Source: Azonexaceae bacterium (lineage in GTDB: Bacteria > Pseudomonadota > Gammaproteobacteria > Burkholderiales > Rhodocyclaceae). From it: a stretch of 13,647 bases of DNA. The position numbers were made by a program, and so were the translations under genes. This document shows positions 1 to 6,794 of the stretch, piece after piece (within the stretch, counting starts at the first letter, position 1; each line of letters begins with the position of its first letter). Below the pieces are notes generated by a model that was given only the letters and a program-made list of their open reading frames with translations, had not been told where the DNA came from and did not search any database. The DNA lies in contig SSTB01000236.1 in NCBI GenBank assembly GCA_009469665.1, positions 1 to 13,647 of the forward strand, written 5' to 3'.

Positions 1-1637
1 GCCTTGCCGAGGAGCGCATAGGCGCCAGCGGTTGCAATCAGGACAGCCACCGCTCCGATGGCCAGTGGGCGGCCGTTGGCCAGGGCCACGCTCAGAACTC
101 GGTCATAGGCCGCGTTGAGTTTTCTCACCAGCCAGGGCTCGTGGGCATGGCCGCGCTGCAACAGGAATGAAGCCAGCACGGGCACCACGGTCAGCGACAG
201 GAGCAGCGAGGAGGACAGCGCAAAGACGATGCTGAGCGCCACCGGCCCGAACATCTTGCCCTCCAGCCCCTCCAGGGTGAGGAGCGGCAGAAAGACGATG
301 ATGATGATGATGATGCCGGAAGCCACAGGCACCGCGACTTCCCTGGCCGCCCGATAGATCAGATGAAGAAGCGGCAGACGGTCGCTCGAAGCGCAGAGCT
401 GGGTTTCCACGTTCTCCACCACCACGACCGCCGCATCGACGAGCATGCCGATCGCGATGGCCAGCCCGCCCAGGCTCATGAGGTTGGCGGTCAGACCGAA
501 GAAGCGCATGAGGATGAAGGTGGCAAGCGCGGAGAGCGGCAGCATGAGTGCCACGACCAGGGCGGCCCGCAGGTTGCCGAGGAAGGCGAGCAAGAGCACC
601 AGCACGAGGACGATGGCTTCGACCAGCGCCTTGGCGACCGTATGGACGGCGCGCGAGACCAGGCTGCTGCGGTCGTAGAAGGGTTCGACGCTAACCCCCG
701 GCGGCAGGCTGGGCGCGATCTCGGCGAGCCTCGCCTTGACGCCGGCCACCACCGCCTGCGCGTTGGCGCCGCGCAAGCCGAGCACCAGGCCCTCGACCGC
801 TTCGCCTTGGCCGCTCTTGGTCACTGCCCCATACCGCGTCAGGCTGCCGAGCCGCACTTCGGCCACGTCACCGACCCGCACCACGGTGGCGTCCCTGGCG
901 CGGACGACGATGGCGCGGACGTCGTCGAGGCTGCGGATAGCGCCTTCGGCGCGGACCAGCAGCGATTCCTCGCCGTCCGCGAGACGCCCGGCACCGTCGT
1001 TGCGGTTGTTGGCTTCCAGCGCCATTTGCAGGTCGCGCAAGGAAAGCCCGCGTGCCGCCAGGCCTTGCGGGTCCGGCACAACCTCGAAGGCCCCGACCTG
1101 CCCGCCCAGGCTGTTGACGTCGGCCACGCCTGGAATGGTGCGCAGCTGTGGCCGGATCACCCAGTCGAGCAGCTTGCGCTTGTCGGCGAGCGAAAGTTCG
1201 CCCTCGATGGTGAACATGAACATCTCGCCCAGCGGCGTCGTGATCGGCGCCAGGCCACCCGCCACCCCGGGCGGCAGGTTGTCCATTGCGGCGGCGAGAC
1301 GCTCGCTGACCTGCTGCCGGGCCCAGTAGATGTCGGTGCCGTCCTCGAAGTCGAGGGTGATGTCGGTGAGCGCATATTTGGACGTCGAACGCAGCAGGCG
1401 CTGACGCGGGATGCCCAGCATCTCCTGCTCGACGGGAACGGCAATCCGGGTTTCGACCTCTTCCGGCGTCATGCCCGGCGCCTTCAGGATGATCTTGACC
1501 TGGGTGCTCGAGACATCGGGGAAGGCATCGATCGGCAGGCCGGAAAAGGCATAGACGCCCGCGGCGACGAGCATGGCGGTCAGTACCAGCATGAGCAGGC
1601 GCTGGGTCAGGGAGAACTGAATCAGGCGGCCGAGCAC
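1..1637 (-). CDS. CzcA/CusA-type heavy-metal efflux RND pump, N-terminal half (cut by window edge)
   Basis: Inner-membrane proton-driven pump of the HME-RND family, expected to export metal cations together with the adaptor encoded just before it. The 545 codons visible are about half of the usual length near 1,040, and the frame stays open to base 1. TM1 is at residues 13-32, the first porter domain at about 35-330 (with the family stretch FEDGTDIYWARQQVSERL), and TM2-TM6 at about 335-490. The TM4 signature is GMLVDAAVVVVEN, with the conserved proton-relay Asp at 401. TM5 has six consecutive Ile coded by six ATC codons, followed by FLPLLTLEGLEGKMF. The start is GTG at 1637, immediately after the adaptor stop, with GGGGAG upstream, so the two genes are translationally coupled. 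The TM4 motif has Ile where CzcA has its first Asp, which leans towards the CusA pattern. The metal-binding second porter domain is outside the window, so the substrate is not assigned. Confidence 0.93.
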   Translation of the reverse strand, partial: MLGRLIQFSLTQRLLMLVLTAMLVAAGVYAFSGLPIDAFPDVSSTQVKIILKAPGMTPEEVETRIAVPVEQEMLGIPRQRLLRSTSKYALTDITLDFEDGTDIYWARQQVSERLAAAMDNLPPGVAGGLAPITTPLGEMFMFTIEGELSLADKRKLLDWVIRPQLRTIPGVADVNSLGGQVGAFEVVPDPQGLAARGLSLRDLQMALEANNRNDGAGRLADGEESLLVRAEGAIRSLDDVRAIVVRARDATVVRVGDVAEVRLGSLTRYGAVTKSGQGEAVEGLVLGLRGANAQAVVAGVKARLAEIAPSLPPGVSVEPFYDRSSLVSRAVHTVAKALVEAIVLVLVLLLAFLGNLRAALVVALMLPLSALATFILMRFFGLTANLMSLGGLAIAIGMLVDAAVVVVENVETQLCASSDRLPLLHLIYRAAREVAVPVASGIIIIIIVFLPLLTLEGLEGKMFGPVALSIVFALSSSLLLSLTVVPVLASFLLQRGHAHEPWLVRKLNAAYDRVLSVALANGRPLAIGAVAVLIATAGAYALLGK

Positions 1638-2711
1638 TTATTCTCTCCCCACGCCGGTCCACAGCGCCTTCAATCCGGAAACGCCCTTGACGGCAATCGG
1701 CTCGCCGGTGCGCAGGCCCTCCAGCAGGACGCTGTCGCCGCCCTGCCCCAAGACCTTCACGGCTTGCGGCCGGAACGCCATGCCGTCCTTGGCGCTGGTC
1801 TGGACGAACACCACGGTCTGGCCGGCATGCCTGGCAAGCGCGGCGCTCGGCAGCCGCAGTCCGGCGGCTGCCGGCACGTCCAATTCGACCTCGATCGCCT
1901 GCCCCGGCCGCAAACCTTCCCCTCCGGCTTCGACGGCGGCCCGGACCAGGACGCTCTGGCTGCCCGCATCCACCGCCCCGCCGACGGCAATCACCCGGCC
2001 GCGCGCCGCCGCACCGGCGACCCGCACGGGAGCGCCGATCCTGAGATTGCCTGCCAGGTTCGCCGGAGCCTGGATCTCCAGCCAGAGCGGCGCGAGCCGG
2101 GCAATGCGATAAATGAGCGTTGACGCATCGACGCGCTGACCGACCTGGGCGTCCTGCTCCAGCACCACGCCGTCGATGGGCGAAACCAGCGCCAGGGAGC
2201 CACCGACCTTGCCGGGCACCACGCCGGCCAGCGCCAAACCTTGACGGCGCCCCTCAGCCGACGCGATCGCCTGAGCCGCGGCGGCCCGGCTGGCCTGCAG
2301 GCGTGACTCGGCGATCAGCCCCTCGGCGAAAAGCTGCTCGTCCCGCCTGAGGGTTTGCCGGGCCAATTGCGCCTGGCTGCCGGCCTGCAAGGCGCCGCTC
2401 TGCAGTTCCAGCGCCTGGGGGCTGGCCAAGCGGGCCACGATTTGGCCGCGCTTGACGACCGATCCAGGCCCTACCGCCAGCATCTCCACCATGCCGGCCA
2501 CCGGGGCCGCCACCACTCGCATTTGATCGTTGGGCACGGTCACCCGCCCCGGCAACCCACTCTGGCCCGCAGCCTTGCCGGCTTCCGCGACGGCCACTTC
2601 GACGCCGAGCGACTTGACCTGAGCGCCATTCAAGCTGATCGACTCGGCCGCCTGCAGAGCGATGGAGAGTGCCCCTGAAAACACGAAGACTGCGCAACGC
2701 GAGACAGCCAT
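1638..2711 (-). CDS. RND efflux periplasmic adaptor subunit (CzcB/CusB family)
   Basis: Membrane-fusion protein that links an inner-membrane RND pump to an outer-membrane channel. The 357 residues begin with a signal-like segment (hydrophobic to about residue 19, likely cleavage near LQAAES). Then come a first half-lipoyl motif (about 66-95, VAAPVAGMVEML), an alpha hairpin rich in Ala/Gln/Arg (about 96-165), the second half-lipoyl motif (about 174-203, LVSPIDGVVLEQDAQVGQRV), a beta barrel and a C-terminal membrane-proximal domain. Start: ATG at 2711 with a perfect AGGAGG (2718-2723) six bases upstream. The protein is shorter than CusB (about 400) or CzcB (about 520). The mature part has one His (295) and no Cys, so I see none of the Met or His clusters used for metal capture by some relatives. 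It is the first clear gene of the unit, and no outer-membrane gene precedes it. Confidence 0.9.
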   Translation of the reverse strand: MAVSRCAVFVFSGALSIALQAAESISLNGAQVKSLGVEVAVAEAGKAAGQSGLPGRVTVPNDQMRVVAAPVAGMVEMLAVGPGSVVKRGQIVARLASPQALELQSGALQAGSQAQLARQTLRRDEQLFAEGLIAESRLQASRAAAAQAIASAEGRRQGLALAGVVPGKVGGSLALVSPIDGVVLEQDAQVGQRVDASTLIYRIARLAPLWLEIQAPANLAGNLRIGAPVRVAGAAARGRVIAVGGAVDAGSQSVLVRAAVEAGGEGLRPGQAIEVELDVPAAAGLRLPSAALARHAGQTVVFVQTSAKDGMAFRPQAVKVLGQGGDSVLLEGLRTGEPIAVKGVSGLKALWTGVGRE

Positions 2712-3095
2712 GATTGGCCTCCTGACAACGAACAGCTTTCACTCTATGCGACCAAAATTAACCCATCGTTAATGACGTTATGCTGCCCCGGTTCAATGCC
2801 CCGGCGGATGCGCGCTGCCAGCCGGCGCGAAAAGCGGCCCCGATTCCGGCCACAAGGCCCGCAGGAGGATGGCGCGAGGAACCCGTCAGGCCCATGGCGC
2901 ACGGCACGGCGGCCCAAAAAGCGCAGTACGTCCTCAGGAATCCCCTCACGCGTACCTTCCCGGGCTGGCGGAGCAAGGCGCCCGCCTCCGGGTCGTGCCA
3001 GGTCCGCATCCTTCCCTCCGCGAACATCCTCCGGCCGTCGGAGCATGCCCCGCCTCGAGTCCGGCAGTGCTAGCATGACAACAAGTTGCCGATAC
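2712..3095. other. Divergent intergenic region between the adaptor and the HDOD-GGDEF gene
   Basis: These 384 bases separate two divergent genes. The part next to the adaptor (about 2744-2775) is AT-rich against a very GC-rich background. It contains the inverted repeat TTAAC-CCATC-GTTAA at 2758-2772, a plausible promoter or operator zone for the metal-efflux genes; I see no convincing paired -35/-10. The rest is GC-rich and open in several frames. The plus-strand frame continuous with the cyclase gives an Arg/Pro/Ser-rich peptide unlike any N-terminal domain and is not accepted. One minus-strand ORF is listed separately as doubtful. Confidence 0.5.
2758..3009 (-). CDS. Doubtful small ORF upstream of the adaptor, about 83 residues
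   Basis: I do not recognise this protein. It is listed because a GGAGG lies five bases before the ATG at 3009 (an earlier in-frame ATG is at 3027), nearly all of its first thirty codons end in G or C, and its stop lies 46 bases before the adaptor start, in operon position. The peptide begins MRTWHDPEAGALLRQPGKV and has a modestly hydrophobic patch, FWAAVPCAMGLTG. It has no clear signal peptide or membrane helix. Third-position GC falls off in the second half. It may simply be a chance open frame in GC-rich DNA. Confidence 0.22.
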   Translation of the reverse strand: MRTWHDPEAGALLRQPGKVRVRGFLRTYCAFWAAVPCAMGLTGSSRHPPAGLVAGIGAAFRAGWQRASAGALNRGSITSLTMG

Positions 3096-4997
3096 ATGGA
3101 GGCCCCCTTGCTTCTCCTCCCCCCGGAACGCTTCGCCGATCTAAAAGCGCGCGGTCGCCTGCCATCGCCCAAGGGCGTCGCCGCCGCGATCGTGCGGCTC
3201 CTGGAGCGGGATGACTTCCCTGTCGAACAATTGGTTCATCTGGTTCAGTCGGACCCGGCCATCGCGGGACGCCTGCTCAAGGTCGCGAACGCAGCCGCCT
3301 GGGGCCGGCCGCGGCCCCTGGTCGCGCTGCGCCAGGCCATCCTCGCCCTGGGGGCGCTACGGGTGCGTGATCTGGTGGTGGGTTTTTCTCTCCTGCGCCA
3401 CCACCAGGCGGGCCAGTGCCGCACTTTCGACTACGCCGGCTTCTGGAGTCGCTCCCTGGCCACCGCCATCGCCTGCCAGGAACTGGCGCCCCGGGCCCAG
3501 GTCCCGGACGAGGAAATCTTTACCCTGGGCCTCCTGGCCCGGGTCGGCGAACTGGGTCTGGCAACCCTTTTTCCCGACGCCTACGGCGCGCTGCTGGCCG
3601 GCCGACCGGCGCCCCGGGCGCTGCTCGTGCTGGAAAACGAGCGCTTCGGCTTCGACCACCGGGCGCTCACGGCCAGCATGTTGGCCGACTGGGGCCTGCC
3701 CGAGCTGCTGCTGCGCGCCGCCTACCACCACGAATTCCCGGACGATTCCGGCCTGCCGGAAGGATCACGTCAGGACACCCTGTGCCGCACCCTCGATTTC
3801 GCCCGGGCCCTGGCCGAGGTCTGCGTGGCGCCGGACGAGGACCGCTGGGGCCTGCTACCTGATCTGGTCAATCGCTCCGCCCGCCTGGGCGTCGATCCCG
3901 GCGCCCTGGGAGAACGGGTCGATGCCATCGCTGCACGCTGGAAGGACTGGGGCTCGGTGCTCCAGGTGCGCACCCGCGACCTGCCCCCCTTCGCCGATCT
4001 CCTCGCCGCCAGCCCGCCCCGGGGTGGGGCGGAGGATGTGGCGGCGGCAGGAACCCCCGCCCTGCTGCTCGCCGCGGCCGGCCCCGAAGCCGCCGCCTGG
4101 TCGGCGCTACTGGCCGACGAAGGCCTGTGCGCCACGCTCCAGACCGATCCGGCCCGCACCCTGGCCACCGTCTGCGCGGCGCCGCCCCCCCTGGTGCTGG
4201 TGGACCTGGATTGCCCCGGCCTGGACGGCGTGGCCTTCTGCGAACACCTGCGCCAATGCCCCCGTGGCAACGAGCCCTACGTGCTGGCGCTCAGCGCCCG
4301 CCCCTGGGGAAGCAGCGCCCTGGGCGCCGTGGAGGCCGGGGCCGACGACGTCCTCGACAAAGCCGGTCGCGGCGAAGGCCTGCGCCTGCGCCTGGCCATC
4401 GCCCGCCGCCTGATGGCCCTGCGCGGCGAAATGCGCCGGGAGCGTCAGGATCTGGTGCGCAGCGCCGGCGAATTCGCCGATTCCCACCGCCGCCTCATCC
4501 AGGTGGCCCTGACCGACCCCCTGACCCAATTGCCCAACCGCCGCCATGGTCTCGACTTCCTGGGCAGCGAATGGGAAGCCGCCCAGGCCGCCGGGCAATC
4601 CATCGCCCTGCTCATGCTGGACATCGACCATTTCAAGACGGTGAACGACACCTGGGGCCACGCCGCCGGCGATGCCGTCCTGCGCCGTCTGGCCGTTCTG
4701 CTGGCCGCCGGCTCCCGGGCCGGCGACCTGGTCTTCCGCTACGGCGGCGAGGAATTCGCCGTCGTCCTGCCCGCCACCGGCCTTGACACGGCACGGGAAG
4801 TGGCCGAACGCATCCGCTTGGCCGTCGAGCAGGCGACCTTCGAATGGGAAGACTGGATCATCCCCGTTACGGTCAGCGTGGGGGTCTCCGTCACCACCCC
4901 CGCCCTGGCCGATGCCTCGGCCTTGGTCGCCGCCGCAGACGGCGCCCTCTATCAGGCCAAGGCCAGCGGGCGCAATCGGGTGGTAGCGGCGCGCTGA
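3096..4997 (+). CDS. HDOD-REC-GGDEF protein, predicted diguanylate cyclase
   Basis: Predicted cytoplasmic enzyme making cyclic di-GMP from two GTP. Of 633 residues, about 20-215 form a HDOD domain (LVQSDPAIAGRLLKVANAA; the catalytic HD of true HD domains is replaced in GLLARVGELGL). About 321-440 form a receiver-like domain with Asp370 in VLVDLDCPGLDG, Ser400 and Lys422, but its first strand (ALLLAAAGPE) lacks the acidic pair that binds Mg. About 465-633 form a GGDEF domain with DPLTQLPNR, metal-binding MLDIDHFK, active-site GGEEF (550-554) and, five residues before it, the RAGD inhibitory I-site (541-544). Enzyme activity with product inhibition is therefore expected. No membrane segment is seen. 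Start: ATG 3096 sits just before the HDOD domain; an in-frame ATG at 3075 is the alternative, and neither has a good ribosome binding site. It converges on pepD. Confidence 0.9.
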   Translation: MEAPLLLLPPERFADLKARGRLPSPKGVAAAIVRLLERDDFPVEQLVHLVQSDPAIAGRLLKVANAAAWGRPRPLVALRQAILALGALRVRDLVVGFSLLRHHQAGQCRTFDYAGFWSRSLATAIACQELAPRAQVPDEEIFTLGLLARVGELGLATLFPDAYGALLAGRPAPRALLVLENERFGFDHRALTASMLADWGLPELLLRAAYHHEFPDDSGLPEGSRQDTLCRTLDFARALAEVCVAPDEDRWGLLPDLVNRSARLGVDPGALGERVDAIAARWKDWGSVLQVRTRDLPPFADLLAASPPRGGAEDVAAAGTPALLLAAAGPEAAAWSALLADEGLCATLQTDPARTLATVCAAPPPLVLVDLDCPGLDGVAFCEHLRQCPRGNEPYVLALSARPWGSSALGAVEAGADDVLDKAGRGEGLRLRLAIARRLMALRGEMRRERQDLVRSAGEFADSHRRLIQVALTDPLTQLPNRRHGLDFLGSEWEAAQAAGQSIALLMLDIDHFKTVNDTWGHAAGDAVLRRLAVLLAAGSRAGDLVFRYGGEEFAVVLPATGLDTAREVAERIRLAVEQATFEWEDWIIPVTVSVGVSVTTPALADASALVAAADGALYQAKASGRNRVVAAR

Positions 4998-5026
4998 ATG
5001 CGGCGGCCGCGGGCTAGCGCTGCCGA

Positions 5027-5044
5027 GAGCCCCACGCCGGGCTC
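5027..5044. terminator. Possible short hairpin between converging genes
   Basis: GAGCCC (5027-5032) and GGGCTC (5039-5044) form a 6-bp all-matched stem with a 6-base loop. It lies in the 45-base gap between the cyclase stop and the pepD stop and overlaps the latter. There is no T-run on either side, so it is at best a weak or Rho-assisted bidirectional end. Confidence 0.28.
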
Positions 5045-6503
5045 AGAGCCCATCGGCCAGAATGGCTCGCAGCAGGCGCCAGCAGCGCTCGACCGAGGCG
5101 ATCTCCACCCTTTCGCCCGGAGCATGGGCGCCCCGGATGGTCGGCCCGAAGGAAACCATGTCCATCCCCGGGAAGCGCGCGCCGATCAGGCCGCACTCCA
5201 GCCCGGCATGGATGACCTGTATGCCGGCCTCGGCACCGAATTCCCGCCGATAGACCTCCTGGCAGCGAGCGAGTAGCGGCGAGTCGGCCTGGGGCGCCCA
5301 GCCGGGATACTGGCCGGAAGGTGTGGCCCGGGTGCCGGAAAGGGCAAAGAGGCTGACGATCTCGTCGGCCAGGCCCAGGCTGCCGCTGTCTTGCAGGGAG
5401 CGGACCATGAAGGTGCACGCACCGCCATCCGGCCCCAGTTCCACCACCCCCAGGTTGTCGGAAGTTTCCACCACCCCCGGGAACGCCACGCTCATGCGGC
5501 GCACCCCCTGGGGCGCGGCATGCAGGGAGGCCAGCCAGATCGCCTGCTCGGAAGGCGCCATCACCTGGCCGGGGCTGGCCAGCACGGCCGCCAGCCGCAA
5601 GCCCTCGTCCACCCCGGCGAGTTCCCGACGCAACAGCGCCTGCCACTCCGCCAGCCGGGCCTCCAACGCGGCGGCGCCGGCCAGGGGAAGGGTCACCACC
5701 GCCTCGCACTCCCGGGGCAGGGCGTTGCGGGCGGTTCCCCCCCGCAACTCGGAGAGGCGCAGCCCCTCCCCTTCCAGGTCCCGCAGCACACGGACCAGCA
5801 GCTTGATGGCGTTGCCCCGGCCGCGATGGATGTCTATCCCCGAATGGCCGCCCTGCAAGCCGGAAATCACGATGCGAAAAGCACGGTGGCCGGCCGGCGG
5901 CATCTCCGCCGGTCCCCGCCGCTCCACATTGACATCCAGCCCGCCGGCGCAGCCGACGTAGAACTCGCCCCATTCCTCGGTATCCAGATTGAGCAGGAGG
6001 CGCCCGTCGACCAGATCGTCGTCGAGCGCCCGCGCGCCGCCCATGCCGGCTTCCTCATCCACCGTGAGCAGCGCCTCCAGGGAGCCGTGGACGGCCTCGC
6101 GATCCTCCAGCAGGGCCAGAATCAGGGCCACGCCCAGGCCGTTGTCCGCCCCCAGGGTGGTCTCGTCCGCCACCAACCAGCCATCCCGGCACTGCGGGCG
6201 GATCGGATCGCGGGAAAAATCGTGTTCGGAACCGGAATTCTTCTGGCACACCATGTCCAGATGGCCCTGCAACACAAACCCCGGCGCCGCCTCCCGCCCC
6301 GCCGAGGCCGGCTTGCGGATCAGCAGATTCCCGGCCCCATCGACCCGCGTTTCCAGCCCCCTTTGCGCCGCCCAGGCCACCACCTGATCCCGCAGCGCCC
6401 CCTCTTCCTTGGAACGGCGGGGAACGGCACACAGCATGGCAAAGTGCCGCCAAACGGCAGCAGGCTCAAGATCGGCGAAGGGCGAAGGGGCAAGGGGTTC
6501 CAC
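5043..6503 (-). CDS. pepD: Aminoacyl-histidine dipeptidase (cytosol non-specific dipeptidase), M20 family
   Basis: Cytoplasmic zinc aminopeptidase that splits dipeptides such as Xaa-His, used in peptide recycling. The 486 residues match the usual PepD length (485 in E. coli) and can be followed end to end. The M20 metal and catalytic residues are in place: His81 and Asp83 in LQGHLDMV, bridging Asp120 in TTLGADNGLG, catalytic Glu150 and neighbouring Glu151 in DEEAGMGGA, Asp174 in LNLDTEE, and His460 near the C-terminus in GAHAPGERV. The dimerisation/lid domain lies between, with GLQGGHSGIDIHRGRGNA typical of the family. The start is GTG at 6503, which gives an N-terminus a few residues longer than E. 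coli PepD. No good ribosome binding site precedes it, but the next in-frame Met (residue 23) would remove conserved sequence. It is a single gene with no operon partner in the window. Confidence 0.95.
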   Translation of the reverse strand: MEPLAPSPFADLEPAAVWRHFAMLCAVPRRSKEEGALRDQVVAWAAQRGLETRVDGAGNLLIRKPASAGREAAPGFVLQGHLDMVCQKNSGSEHDFSRDPIRPQCRDGWLVADETTLGADNGLGVALILALLEDREAVHGSLEALLTVDEEAGMGGARALDDDLVDGRLLLNLDTEEWGEFYVGCAGGLDVNVERRGPAEMPPAGHRAFRIVISGLQGGHSGIDIHRGRGNAIKLLVRVLRDLEGEGLRLSELRGGTARNALPRECEAVVTLPLAGAAALEARLAEWQALLRRELAGVDEGLRLAAVLASPGQVMAPSEQAIWLASLHAAPQGVRRMSVAFPGVVETSDNLGVVELGPDGGACTFMVRSLQDSGSLGLADEIVSLFALSGTRATPSGQYPGWAPQADSPLLARCQEVYRREFGAEAGIQVIHAGLECGLIGARFPGMDMVSFGPTIRGAHAPGERVEIASVERCWRLLRAILADGL

Positions 6504-6794
6504 GGTTGGAAGGAGAGATTACCATCGCCACCCGCGACGCGATAGGCGAGGCGGCAAGGTTGGCGGGAAGCGGGGCGAGGGGGGCTGGGATGCGCGAGGG
6601 TTTGGCGGGTCTTCGGCCTTTGCCGCCATTGCCCGATCACTCGATATCGGTCAGCAGTCAGGCGGTAAGCTGCCGTTGGCGCCTGCATCACGGTGACCGG
6701 CTGCTTTCTTGTTCGTCGAATACGTGCTCCCGACCCTATCCAGACCGTGAATGATTTAAGACTTCATGGGCATGTTGCTGAGGGAAGCAGTCGT
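6504..6794. other. Intergenic region between pepD and the kinase operon end
   Basis: No gene is supported here. It must hold the pepD promoter and the end of the kinase operon transcript, but I find neither a clear paired -35/-10 nor a T-tailed hairpin. The composition shifts inside it, from very GC-rich on the pepD side to mixed after about 6,700. On the minus strand it carries CAACGGCAGCT (6668-6678), close to CAATGGCAGCT in the intergenic region near 12,310. That may be chance. Confidence 0.5.

Noticed and set aside
297..315. Tandem ATG triplets (six copies) as a possible unstable microsatellite
   Set aside because: On the coding strand these are six ATC (Ile) codons in TM5, where related pumps also have runs of Ile and Val. 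A unit of three cannot shift the frame.
363..2123. A 586-codon open frame on the plus strand across the pump and adaptor genes
   Set aside because: It lies antisense to two clearly recognised genes and crosses their junction. Its translation is rich in Gln, His, Arg and Asp with no fold or family signature, as expected from the mirror of GC-rich coding DNA.
2772..3095. N-terminal extension of the cyclase from the upstream ATG at 2772
   Set aside because: The extra 108 residues are Arg/Pro/Ser-rich low-complexity sequence with poorer third-position GC than the gene, and the HDOD domain begins only after 3096.
5391..6545. A 384-codon plus-strand frame opposite pepD
   Set aside because: It is fully antisense to pepD, whose metal ligands and full length are clear. 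The peptide is His/Gln/Arg-rich and unrecognisable.
6640..6720. Possible copy of the repeat seen near 12,300-12,390 (shared CAA-GGCAGCT core)
   Set aside because: Only about ten bases match and the surroundings do not align, so chance cannot be excluded.
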